Shown piece after piece: positions 11,275-21,318 of a stretch of DNA of 64,000 nucleotides. The notes under the pieces are model-generated. The model saw nothing but the letters and a program-made list of their open reading frames with translations. It did not search any database and was not told the DNA's origin. Position numbers and translations under genes: made by a program. Every line of letters begins with the position of its first letter. Within the stretch, counting starts at the first letter, position 1. Source of the stretch: Sycobia sp. Sy_11 (taxonomy: Eukaryota; Arthropoda; Insecta; Hymenoptera; Epichrysomallidae); the NCBI GenBank assembly GCA_018907035.1, contig JACCIC010000064.1, forward strand, positions 1,844,501 through 1,908,500, given 5' to 3'.

Positions 11275-12585
11275 CTACTGTGTACAAATATGAGTAAGAC
11301 TTTTCAATTCAAACTTTCCGAGTTTATCGATGTGAATAAATGTTTTTATTTTTAAGTTGGTAGTACTGTCAGAGGCATCTATGCCAATTTTTACGCAATT
11401 ATCTTCACTTGTCATACAGTTACGCTTGTGTTTTGTGAACAAAGAAAAATGATATCTTCGGTTTTTATAATGTCTGAAATTAGTCAACAAAAAAGTAACA
11501 TTAAATTTTGTACGCGAAATGAAATATCGGCCGCTGAAACGTTCAAAATGTTGCAGAAGGCATTTGGTAAGAAGTCAATGTCAATAGCAAGTTTTCTTGA
11601 TTGGCACAAATTGTTCAAAGAAGGTCGGGAACGCATTGAAGTCGAATCACATCAAAGACGACCAAAAACATCTATTGATGGGCTACACGTCGACAAAATC
11701 AAAGAATTGGTTCTGTAAAATTGTCGATTGACTACTAGAGCACTTGCTGATATTGTTGGAATTTCAACTGGGTGCGTAAACACCATTTTCAAAGACACTT
11801 TGTGCCTGAAAAGAGTGAAATCTCGATTCATGCCGAAAATACTCAATTTTTTAGAAAAAATTGCGTCAGATGGAGGTCTTTGAAATGACGATTTCGGACT
11901 ATCAGGATAAGATGGAATGTATAATAACTAGTGATAAGACTAGGGTCGATGCTTACGATCCAGAAGTAACCGATCAATTGAGAGAATATCATCCCAAAGG
12001 AGAGACCGAAAAAAATCACGTCAAAGTCGCTCAAACATCGAGGTTATGCTCACTGTTTTCTTCGATTATTTGTGGTGTCATGGATTATGAATTCCTTCCA
12101 ACCAACCAAACAATGAACAAAGAATATTATTTGAGTTTGTGCGTCAGTTGCGCGAAGCTATTCATCTTAAAAGGCCAGATTTACGGAAAAACAACTCTTT
12201 TTTGCATCACGATAAAGCACCAGCTCATACTGCATTAATTTTACGAGATCTTTTCGCCAAAAATTAAACCAATATCGTTCCGCAATCATCGTACATCCTT
12301 GATCTAGCACTGTGTGACTTCTGGCTGTTCAGCAAATTCAAAAGACCACTTTGGAGATACGGTTTTGATTCGATCGAAGAAATAAAACCCGAATCGAAGA
12401 AGAAATTGATGGCCATTTCGGAACACGAGTATAAAAAATGTTTTGAAAATTGGAAAAAGCACTCGCATAGTTGTATTGCATGCGGGATGGGGGTATTATT
12501 TTAAGGGAGACGAATTAGATGTTGAAGTATAAATAAAGATTTCAAAAGTTACAAATAAAGTTTTACTCATATTTGTACACAGTAG
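11275..12585 (+). mobile_element. mariner-I copy 1
   Basis: A 1311-bp element with near-perfect terminal inverted repeats (CTACTGTGTACAAATATGAG at 11275 and its complement ending at 12585), flanked by TA dinucleotides at 11273-11274 and 12586-12587, the target duplication of Tc1/mariner transposons. It carries a decayed transposase on the plus strand. Confidence 0.9.
11458..12490 (+). pseudogene. mariner-I transposase, decayed
   Basis: The plus strand gives the N-terminal helix-turn-helix region (EISAAETFKMLQKAFGKKS, then SFLDWHKLFKEGRERIE and the linker RRPKTS), a second HTH (TTRALADIVGISTGCVNTIF), and a catalytic half with HHDKAPAHTA around the second Asp and LALCDFWLFSKFK around the third. 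The region of the first catalytic Asp is unrecognisable. Stops near 11716, 11880 and 12266 and frame changes kill it. The family is Tc1/mariner, DD34D type, irritans-like by motif style (inference). Confidence 0.85.
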
Positions 12586-12612
12586 TATATAAATTTTATA
12601 TATACATACTAT

Positions 12613-12616
<4 letters not shown>

Positions 12617-12658
<42 letters not shown>
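12617..12658. repeat. (AT)n microsatellite
   Basis: About 21 TA units just right of mariner-I copy 1. Confidence 0.9.
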
Positions 12659-12662
<4 letters not shown>

Positions 12663-12752
12663 AGGAAATGTTTCTAAGCATCTGCTATAGTTATACACGG
12701 AGTTTACAAACAAACTGCTTTTTCAAAAATTATGATAGGAAACGATTCTTTA

Positions 12753-13248
12753 TAGTCGGTTAAGTAAGAGCGTGGTCGACTTTACTGACAGGTAATGAAA
12801 GATTTTGCTCTAATTCTTTCGCGAGCCGATAGAAGGAAGTTTTGTCCTACGGAACTATCTGAACTAATCCTCGTATTCATGGTCTGAAATGGCGATGTTG
12901 CAGTTACATTAGATTGGCCGTCGGAGTTGCCCGATGCCAACCCTATTGAAAATGTGTGGGTATATATTAAACAGAAGCTTCATGGAAGACGCACACACAC
13001 TTTGAAGCAGTTGTCTTACAAAATTCGTCGGCTCTGAAGATCGTTGCCATTACGTGTTGTATTGATCGTTGCCAGCATTGCCATGCTTCGGAGATGCCAG
13101 GCAATTATCAACACCGTTCGGGACTGGACACATTATTGACTGAATTGTATCATCATTTGAATTTGTACAATGTATATATAAATGTAAAATTTTCATCTAA
13201 TAAATTTTTCTATAAATTAACACGACCACGCTCTTATTTGACAGACTG
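12753..13248 (+). mobile_element. Tc1-like deletion derivative
   Basis: A roughly 496-bp element with imperfect inverted termini (aagtaagagcgtggtcg on the left, its near complement ending near 13248) and TA at both borders. Inside, the plus strand reads LDWPSELPDANPIENVWVYI, the third catalytic block of Tc1-type transposases (PDLNPIENVW), followed by a degraded C-terminus. The N-terminal two thirds of the transposase are missing. It is separate from the mariners beside it. Confidence 0.8.
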
Positions 13249-13303
13249 TAAGTCATGAATAGTGCATATGCTTTCGAAAATTATCGACAAAAAGTGATAA
13301 ATA

Positions 13304-14588
13304 TCAGGTATGTGAATAAGTCTTTCCCGTTTTTTTTCAAATTTTAAGCCTTTATTGTGAAAAAATGGTTACAAATGAATTATTGAAAGTATTGGCCATC
13401 GCTAGCTACAACTTTTTCCCATCTTTCTGGCAACATACGAATCTCGTTGCGAAAAAATTCGACCGGTTTGGCCTCTATCCAGTCATCCACCCATTTTTTG
13501 GCTTCCTCGTAGGAATGGAAGTGCTGGTCAGCCAGGCCATGCGTCATCGATCTGAAGAGATGGTAATCAGACGGAGCAACGTCTGGACTATACGGCGGGT
13601 GGGGTAGGACTTCCCATTTGAGCGTTTCTAAGTATGTTTTCACCGGCGGTGCAACATCTGGGCGAGCATTGTCATGTTGCAAAATAACTTTGTCGTGCCT
13701 GTCGGAGTATTGTGGCCGTTTTTCTTGCAGTGCGCGGCTCAAACGCATCAATTGTCGTCGATAGACCTCGCCTGTGATCCTTTCATTCGGTTTCAGAAGC
13801 TCATAGTAAACCACACCTAGCTGGTCCCACCATATACAGAGCATGAGCTTGGCGCCATGAATATTTGGCTTGGCCGTCGATGATGATGCATGGCCGGGTA
13901 GTCCCCATGATTTTCTTCGCTTCGGATTATCGTAACGTATCCACTTTTCATCGCCAGTCACGATACGATGCAGAAAACCCTTTCTTTTATGTCGCTGAAG
14001 CAGCTGTTCGCAAGTGAAAAAACGCCGTTCGGCGTCTCTCAGCTTCAGTTCGTACGGCACCCAATTTCCTTGCTTTTGGATCATTCCCATGGCTTTCAAA
14101 CGCTTGAAAATGGTTGTTCGGTCAACTCCCAATGCTTCAGCAAGTTCTTCTTGCGTTTGACAAGAATCTTCATCAAGCAATGTCGCCAATTCTCGATCTT
14201 CAAAGATTTGCGGCCGCCCGGAACGCTCCTTGTCTTCCACGTCGAAATCACTGCTTTTGAAGCGTCGAAACCATCCGCGAACACTTGAATCATCGACACA
14301 ACCTTCTCCATAAGCCTCCTGAAGCAATCGATGCGTCTCGGCAGCAGATTTCTTCAGATTGAACCAATAAAGTGAAACTTCCCGCAAATGACGTCGACTC
14401 GGCTCAAATTTCGAATTTTCACGATATCAAAAATTTATGATGCGAAAAAATTTTAACTAATGTGTTAGTATGGCATTGTTGACATATGAATAAGCTTTGA
14501 TTATGACATATGTAACCATTGAAAACTCGCACAGTATTGGTGGCACCATCTCTTACAAAAAACGGGAAAGACTTATTCACACTCCTAA
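13304..14588 (-). mobile_element. mariner-II copy 1
   Basis: A 1285-bp element with terminal inverted repeats containing TGTGAATAAGTCTTTCCCGT at both ends and TA target sites at 13302-13303 and 14589-14590. It is nearly identical to the copy at 36444-37731, in opposite orientation. Confidence 0.93.
13380..14417 (-). pseudogene. mariner-II transposase, start codon lost
   Basis: The minus strand has 335 open codons ending in DGQYFQ. It has two N-terminal HTH units, the linker WVPYELKLRDAER, and the DD34D catalytic core: VTGDEKWIRYDNPKRRKSW, HDNARPDVA and YSPDVAPSDYHLF. Compared with the copy at 36.6 kb, one base is missing in the first codons (aaaatgtcg has become aaaattcg), which removes the ATG and shifts the frame, so no normal start exists. 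It also carries Asp in place of the His in HDNARPH, and about nine other substitutions. It keeps the Asp of YDNPKR that copy 2 has lost. Confidence 0.88.
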
Positions 14589-14599
14589 TAATTTTTTTT

Positions 14600-15653
14600 A
14601 TTAATGGAAATTCGAAATCCCAACATAGACGTAAATAGTGTAACGGCTGCGCTATGCCGGCGGTTTTCAAACTCGCCTTCGTGGCGCTAGCGCGCCACTT
14701 GATGATATACTTATGAAATTAAGTTTAATGCATTTAGGAAAATGAATTTGATGTTCACAATTGAAATATATTCTTTTTAAACCATTAATAATGTGTTTTC
14801 TTTTTAAATTCAAAAATATCGTTTCAACTAAATCAATTAATACATTGAAATGCATATTTTTTATAATGATAAACAGTTGTTTATATTAAACAAATTTATC
14901 GTTCTTTCAATTGAAAGAAATATATTTATTTAAAATTATCATATTTTGTATTCGTGGCCTTAAAATTATAAAAAATATTTGAAATAGTAGTTGTAGATCT
15001 AACGAAAATACATTTTGTATACTCTGCGTTGAATTTCTACAATCAGCATTTCTCGAGAAAAGTGTATTCGAAAGCATTTGTGTTTCCTATAATCGTAGAA
15101 TTGTTCACGGGATCCCGAGACGGAACTGTTAAACTTTTCTCCAACATATATAGTTTATACTGGAAAATTGTATACAATAAAAAATATGTATTTTAAAAAG
15201 CTATAGAATTTTGTAAATACATTTTTATATAAAAAAAAAATATTTGTTAATTTATATGATTTTGGTTTTCAATTTTTTTTGCAACTTTTGTTATTTTCTA
15301 AGATAATTTGAACAAATTATGATTTTTATGGTGTTTTAAAAGATTTGCGTAGAAATATTTAATTTCCGTCTAATCTTATTATGATATGTGTAATCCAAGT
15401 TCCAAAAAAGTAGAAACATTATTAGAAATAGTGTGGCAGGACTAGCTTAATACAGCCACACCACTGCAGATGCTTCGGGAGGACCCCACGTTGGAATTGT
15501 TTATTGTTTCTCTAGAAGCATTCTCAGAGAATAAAATTATCTACAGTAATATAGATTCATAGATAGACAAAGATTTACATTGATATTATTTAACTGTTTA
15601 ATATATCGGTTACATTACCATCTCGAATGAAACCGATGCGGCGGATGCTAATA

Positions 15654-15714
<61 letters not shown>

Positions 15715-16390
15715 GTATATAAATTAAAATTTGTAACAGTATAATACATTTCGACAGTTTCATGATGAATTGTTTACAATTTGTTTAAACTCTACATGCT
15801 TACAGTAAGCTCGCTGCGATGTAAATGTCGCGTATATTTTATAATCATGCAGTCTTGCTCTAAGGTTGCTGCGATCATGTCGAAATCTAAATGCCTGCTG
15901 GCAGCAAGTAATCTACGATGAATATTGTTATGTGAGTACCATTACGGAAATCGTGGATGAGCTTTCAAAAAACGAATATAATCGATTTATTTATTGTATT
16001 TACTTCTATATTGGGATTTTGACTTTTCAATCAATGGAAAAAATTATTTGTCGCTTCTTCACCGATAATTTTCCAAAGCATATGTACCATTTATGATCTA
16101 AAAGAGTCCTTTGCCGCCGGCATTTTTGCTAAAAAGAAGTTTTTAATATAAAAATCCGTATATGATTTATGATTTTTACTCTAGTATTTTGTCTTTTTTA
16201 TGCTAAGATATGCATTAAGAGGGTGATCCTAGAAGTGCCTGGCCTGAGCTAGAGGTGTCGGAAATTGCTCAAAAAATACTACTGTATTAGAAAGTACACA
16301 ATCTATAAAACATATGTCTCAAGTTTGAAGACGTCATGATATTTAGTATTTGTTTGACAGACATCAATATTGAAAGTTTTCAGTAAATTT
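14600..16390. other. AT-rich stretch, no gene seen
   Basis: No coding motif on either strand. It contains a 7-bp inverted repeat (gtgtggc/gccacac, 15431-15463) and the microsatellite at 15650. Probable intron. Confidence 0.45.
15650..15718. repeat. (AT)n microsatellite
   Basis: About 33 TA units with a few GTAT interruptions at both ends. Confidence 0.92.
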
Positions 16391-16399
16391 GTAAACATG

Positions 16400-17430
16400 G
16401 AAAAAATTTTATTTGAAATGCCAAACACTTTTATTTGAAATGACTCAGCCTAACCAATATAAAAGCCGAACTAGATCTAGACGTTTGCAACAGTGAAATA
16501 TTGGGTAGCAAAGTTTAAACGAGGCTGTACGAGCTGCCAAGACGAGCATCGCAGTGGTCGACCAAACGTGGTGACGACTTCAGAAATGTTGAAGAAAATC
16601 CATAAAGCGGTACTGGATGATCGTCGACTGAAAGTGTGCGAGGTAGCACACATGGTAGGCATTTCATAAAGTGCGGTACATCGGATATTAACTGAAAATT
16701 TGGAGATGACAAATCTGTGCGCAAGATGGGTGCCGCGTTTACTCACAAAAACAGGGTCGTGAAGATGTTCCAGTTGAGTGGTTTGCAATGTTTCGCAAAA
16801 ATAAAGCCGAATTTTTGCGCCCTTTCATAACCATAGATGAAACATGGGTCCACCACTTCACACCCGAAACAAAAGAACAATCAAAATAATGGACTCAAAA
16901 AGGAGAACCAGCTCCAAAGAAGGCAATGACCGTTCGTTCCATCTGCAGGCAAGGTTATGGCGTCGGTTTTTTGGGATGCGTATGGGATAATTTTCATTAA
17001 CTATCTTGAAAAAGAAAAAACTATCAAAGGCGTTTATTATGCGAACTTATTGTACCGTTTGAGCGAAAAAATCAAGCGAAAACAACCGCGTATGGCTAAG
17101 AAGAAAGTGTTGTTCCATCAAGACAATGCACCAACTCATACATCCGTTACTGCAATTGCCAAAATTAATGAAGTAACGTTTGAATTACTACATTATGCAC
17201 CATATTCACCAGATTTAGCTCCCTCGGATTATTTTCTGTTCCCAAACTTGAAAAAGTGGGTCACTGGTCAAAGATTTTCCAACTATGAAGGGGTGATGTC
17301 GGCAGATAATGGCTATTATGAGGAGCTTGACAATTCTTATTATAAAAAGAGTATCTAACTTATTGAACATCGCCGGGAAAAGTGTATAGAGCTGAAAGGA
17401 GATTATGTTGAAAAATAAATATATTTTTTT
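16400..17430 (+). pseudogene. mariner-III transposase, decayed
   Basis: The plus strand reads VKYWVAKFKRGCTSCQDEHR and SGRPNVVTT (linker after the first HTH), then DDRRLKVCEVAHMVGIS (second HTH). After frame changes it reads MASVFWDAYGIIFINYLEK and the catalytic blocks HQDNAPTHTS and YSPDLAPSDYFLFPNLKKW. These define a Tc1/mariner DD34D transposase. It is a different family from mariner-I and -II (SGRPNVVTT linker, FFPNLKKW block). The first catalytic block (ITIDETWVHHF) is only weakly visible near 16830, and stops occur near 16667 and 16889. Clear terminal repeats were not found, though the ends near 16.22 and 17.49 kb both contain a ggcc-centred motif. Confidence 0.85.
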
Positions 17431-17439
17431 CCAAAATTT

Positions 17440-18501
17440 TTGAGTTTTATTTGTTAAGACAGATATTTCTGGGCCTACTCTCGTGTAATATATCCGATGC
17501 TCGATCTGCCTAAGCCTTTGGTCGCTAAACCTGGCGCAAAGTGTAATAGAATGCGTATTATTTAAAAGATTCCAAATTTCTTGTTTTTACTCAATCTGCT
17601 AGGAAACGAAATTGATTTATCCCCCTTTTAATATCTCTGTCTTTATTTGATCTGGAGAAAATAAATAAATTGCGCTAGTTTACTCAAATATTAACATTAA
17701 ACCAATATTTCTTAACGCAATAATTATAAATTACTATATAATAAAATTTGCTATTTTCCGCGGTTGCGGTATTGTTTATAAAAAAATCATACTTATAAAA
17801 ATTTTGTTAATTATAATGATACAATAAGTAACTTATTAACAGCCGCTTATGAGCATTTTATAATATTATACAAGCATGAAATTTTTAAATGCTTCCCGTT
17901 CGATTTCTGCGCGCCGAATATGCCGAGACTTGTCGCCCGCTATCAGACTGATAAATCGTCCTCATATAGTAGATTTGGAGATTGCCAGTACACTGACATT
18001 TTTCAAACCACAGCGACTCTATTTAAAATTGAGAGAAATAATCCCAATTTCAGTGCGACTGCCCTCGCAAAGCCCGTTTCGTCAGAGGGAGAAAGAGAGA
18101 GAAAGAAAGAGGATGGATATAAGAAGCTACGCTATTTGTGTTTTATAATAGTCGAATTTGTTTTCTTTTTCTACTTTACAACTTTGCAACTGTTACAACG
18201 CGCTAGCTGTGTATGCGTACAAGATATTATATCACCATGTGTTATGTGTTAATTTACTTAATATATTTGTGGGACAATGCGTTCTCATCTCACGTTATTG
18301 GCAATTGCCTATTTTTTACATATTAAAAATTTTTAGAAATTCAAGTTATGCATAAAAACAGTAAATTTTATTAATTTTTAACTTTTGGAGTATCGGTGAA
18401 ACTGAAATTCCTGTTTAAATGACTTTTCTAACTGAAAACACTTGTTCTGAACAAATTTAAGTTTAATGGTTAAGCGGTTAAATTTGAACATTAATGAACG
18501 A

Positions 18502-18551
<50 letters not shown>

Positions 18552-18600
18552 TCCTACTATGAACATGATGATAAAATACTATGAAAATGAAATATAAAAT
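17440..18600. other. intron-like stretch with a possible LTR remnant
   Basis: No gene. The segment 17900-18110 (cgccgaatatgccgagac, gtcgcccgcta, then a purine-rich run) resembles part of the solo LTR at 22.7 kb (gtgccgagtgtgccaagag, gtcgtccgcta), so a fragment of a related LTR may lie here. An (AT)n tract occupies about 18504-18542, directly 3' of the last osa exon. Confidence 0.35.
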
Positions 18601-18604
18601 ATAC

Positions 18605-18857
18605 CTGTTCGGGTCTATAGTACTCTTGAGGACAAGAGTACGTAGATGCCCCGGTTGACTGTGACTGTGAAGTTGTTGATTGGGTAGTAGGTTGTTGTTG
18701 AATATTCGTTGAATGGCTTTGTGAAGCCGCAGAATATGCATTTCTCGATCCAGATAATGTTCCACCTGAATAATTTCCTACTTGTTGGCCACCGTATCTC
18801 GTATAGATATCTTGTCCACTAGCATTACTAGATGATACATTACTTCCGGAATAACTT
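18605..18857 (-). CDS. osa: osa internal exon: Ser/Gly/Gln-rich
   Basis: The minus-strand exon of 253 bp enters in phase 2 and leaves in phase 0. It begins by completing an Arg codon (AG|A), then SYSGSNVSSSNASGQDIYTR, YGGQQVGNYSGG, a Gln/Thr/Ser run (NIQQQPTTQSTTSQSQS), and ends CPQEYYRPEQ. The acceptor is acatgtttttag and the donor is GTATATTT. Composition and phase continuity assign it to osa. The next downstream exon is not visible anywhere between 1 and 18604, so the following intron is longer than 18.6 kb, or the assembly places the C-terminal exons (including the conserved C-terminal BAF250 region) outside this window. Confidence 0.84.
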
Positions 18858-19422
18858 CTAAAAACATGTTATTATACATTTCAAATATATTGATATTATA
18901 ACTCTTTGGAGGGATATCCATTTTTTATATTTTTACAAATCAAATATCATCATAGCTAAGCACATTCTATAGCCATTTTATAACATAAAAAAACCTATGA
19001 TTATGCACTTTTTATAAATTCAGACTATTACTGACTCAAATAGTATTGAAATTTCTATTATTAAATTAAATTGAAATATTAAATATTAATATTAGTTTTA
19101 AGTTTAAATACTAAGAGAAACTGATTAACTAAATTCTTTTTAATTATTTAATTGTTTTTAATTAGATAATACTTTGTAGTAAATATGAGATAATATTACG
19201 TATAGAATAAATTCGTTTCTTGAGTCACATATAAAATTTCTAAAAATATATGTAAGTGTTGTCGATTAGTCGAGACATTTTGTTCAATTTGAGAATTATA
19301 CTTGTATATTACGAAGCGACTACAAAAATAAAAGCCGGTAATAAAGGCGCCTAAAAATCGCGAGCAGACTCTCGTTATAGGCCGAACTACGTGTGCAAGT
19401 AAGGTACACACTTGAACTGTGC

Positions 19423-19956
19423 TGTGACAGGAAAACCGAAGATTTTCTCATAAAATAGCTTATATACGGTTTCACAAATAGGTGGCCGAATACTTGGTAT
19501 TGAGAAAATCTTAAAGTTTTCAAAAGAGGTTAAATGGTTATGCTTCCTAAAAGTAGTGATCCGTGCTGTGACGGTAGATTCGGATATTTTCCTTAAAAGA
19601 AAGCCTTTCTACAGACTTATATTGAAATAGGTCGTATTTTGGCTTCCGGAAATATCGAGAATTTCAAAATCAGGGGGCGTGTATGGTTGGCCACCTCGGG
19701 CTTTCAGTCCGTCCGGCTGCGCGAAGAGTTTGGGCTGCGATCGACGCGAGCAGGGCTTATCGCTTGTAATTGGACTCCTTTTAGAGGGCAGTGAAGAGTC
19801 TATAAAATAGCGCCGTAAGAGCGTTTGAGTGACTGCTTTTGTCATCTTTGCTACGGTACGCATAGTTTTGCATTTATTATTTTTATATATTAAACTTATT
19901 TTATTATTGTTTTATACTCATTTTAATAAATCCCAGCATTTGTTTTATTTGTCACA
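19423..19956 (+). mobile_element. LTR candidate in osa intron
   Basis: The block starts TGTGACAG and ends TTTGTCACA, an inverted TGTGAC/GTCACA pair. It has a TATA box (tctataaaatag, about 19799), a likely start about 30 bp later and an aataaa signal at 19925, in the order expected of an LTR. The phrase gtgctgtgac occurs twice, 144 bp apart. There is no matching target duplication and no internal element, so it is at best a degraded solo LTR. It lies between osa exons. Confidence 0.4.
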
Positions 19957-20236
19957 CAGAGCTTAAATCAGAAAAGTCTTTTTGAAATTGGCATAAAAAT
20001 TCTTTTCGCGAATAGTTTTTTTTTATGGAATTTTTCAAGAGATGGATATTTAAAAAATCCCATACCTAATTCTCTAGAGTGTCTTTTGTAAAAGGCGATG
20101 TGCCCCTGCAAGCAGCAAGTTTTGTAATAGAAATAAAAATTCTGAATCGCAGTATTCTTATATTTTATAGAAAGTGATATTTAATTACACTTAATACATT
20201 AATATAAAAATACTTCATTTTAAATTATCTTATTAC

Positions 20237-20396
20237 CTTTCTACCTCTGCAACATAAGTCGGATAAGGTGTGCGAGTTGCATATGACTGATTGAATTCAT
20301 TTTGCTGGGTTACTGTACCTCCTTGTGGTCTTATATACTGTTCTTGGGGATAATTTTGAAAAGATGAAGTATTTTGATAAGTACTTTGCTGCAAAC
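20237..20396 (-). CDS. osa: osa internal exon: Gln/Tyr/Thr-rich
   Basis: The minus-strand exon of 160 bp enters in phase 1 and leaves in phase 2. It begins by completing a Ser codon (A|GT), then LQQSTYQNTSSFQNYPQEQ, YIRPQGG, TVTQQNEFNQSYATRTPYP and ends at VAE. The acceptor is ttatttcttttcag and the donor is GTAATAAG. The Gln/Tyr/Ser-rich composition is the same as in the neighbouring exons and typical of the region downstream of the ARID domain in Osa. There is no known fold here. The frame is open and matches the phase of the exons on both sides, which is the main evidence. The intron to the previous exon (20397-26791) contains a Penelope-like copy, a mariner split by a solo LTR, and two mariner-IV copies. 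Confidence 0.84.
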
Positions 20397-20500
20397 CTGA
20401 AAAGAAATAATAAATTATTAAAATTAATCATCAAATAATAAGCTTAGTAATTAAATTGTAGTTAATTAAAATTGATTAATTAAAATATATATTAAAAGTA

Positions 20501-20583
20501 CTACTGCGTACAAATATGAGTAAGACTTTTGAATTCAGACTTTCCGAGTTTATCGATCGAATAAATGTTTTTATTGTATTGGT
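20501..20583 (+). mobile_element. mariner-I terminal fragment
   Basis: Eighty-odd bases matching the left end of mariner-I (ctactgcgtacaaatatgag and the following 60 bp) directly precede the duplicated flank. It is a third, isolated piece of the family. Confidence 0.75.
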
Positions 20584-20654
20584 AATATTGTACTGGTATA
20601 TGAACATTTTTTTATGAAAAGATTTATGATATACTTACATATATTCTTATGCAT

Positions 20655-21073
20655 ATTAATAAATATTTTTTTATTGGTCTTACAGTCCAATCAATTCAAT
20701 CCAAAAATAAAATAAAAATAAAAATAAAAAATAATAAAAATAAAAAATAAAAAAAATAAATAAATAAATAAAAAATAAAAAAATAAAAATAAAATAAAAA
20801 TTAAAAATAAAAATTAAATTAAAATTATAATGACAGTCAGACTGTCCTTGTTTACATTCACCCCCGTAGACTAATCTGAAAATAAAATATTAGCTGAAAA
20901 AATTCTTTGTTAGTAAAGTGCAGTCTGACTGTCCCCAACACCCTTACCTAATTGAAGACTTGTCCAACGTTTTGAGCTCGCTACTGCTCCTCATCAGGGA
21001 TTGAGGATTAATTATTAATTTATATATATTTTATTAATTTGTATATGGGCAGTCGACAAAAGTACAATTCAAT
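20655..21073 (-). mobile_element. Penelope-like copy A, short, with 13-bp target duplication
   Basis: A 419-bp insertion splits the flank that is uninterrupted at 11.0 kb, and tattcttatgcat (13 bp) stands on both sides (20642-20654 and 21074-21086). On the minus strand it contains the same blocks as the element at 42.4-43.8 kb: tail cagtcgacaaaagtac, hammerhead-like core (CTGATGAG with CAAAAC in place of CGAAAC), taattgaagacttgtccaac complement, the palindrome gacagtcagactgtc, an A/T-rich tract, and ggactgtaagaccaataaaa. No protein is encoded. Confidence 0.85.
20700..20822. repeat. A-rich (AAAT/AAAAT)n tract in Penelope copy A
   Basis: A low-complexity aaaat/aaaaat tract of about 120 bp inside the copy. 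Equivalent T-rich tracts occur in the copies at 43.65 and 62.0 kb, so it belongs to the element. Confidence 0.85.
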
Positions 21074-21318
21074 TATTCTTATGCATGTTTTTTATCTTAA
21101 TACATAACTGAATTTAGAAAAATATTTCGTATAAAGTTTTTATAAAATACATATAAGATTTACAAGTTATAAATGTATTAATATCCTAAGAACATATATT
21201 ATTATGTTTCCGTTCATAACAATCAGTAGGACATCTGAATAAATCAGTGAAATGATTTTTAATTTAATTATAGAATTTTTTTTCCATAATATATTTAAAA
21301 TTTTCGGAAAGTATTTTA

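Noticed and set aside
17876..18252. Possible gene of 90-110 residues downstream of osa exons
   Set aside because: Two overlapping frames, no motif, on the strand opposite to osa, and the DNA resembles part of an LTR.
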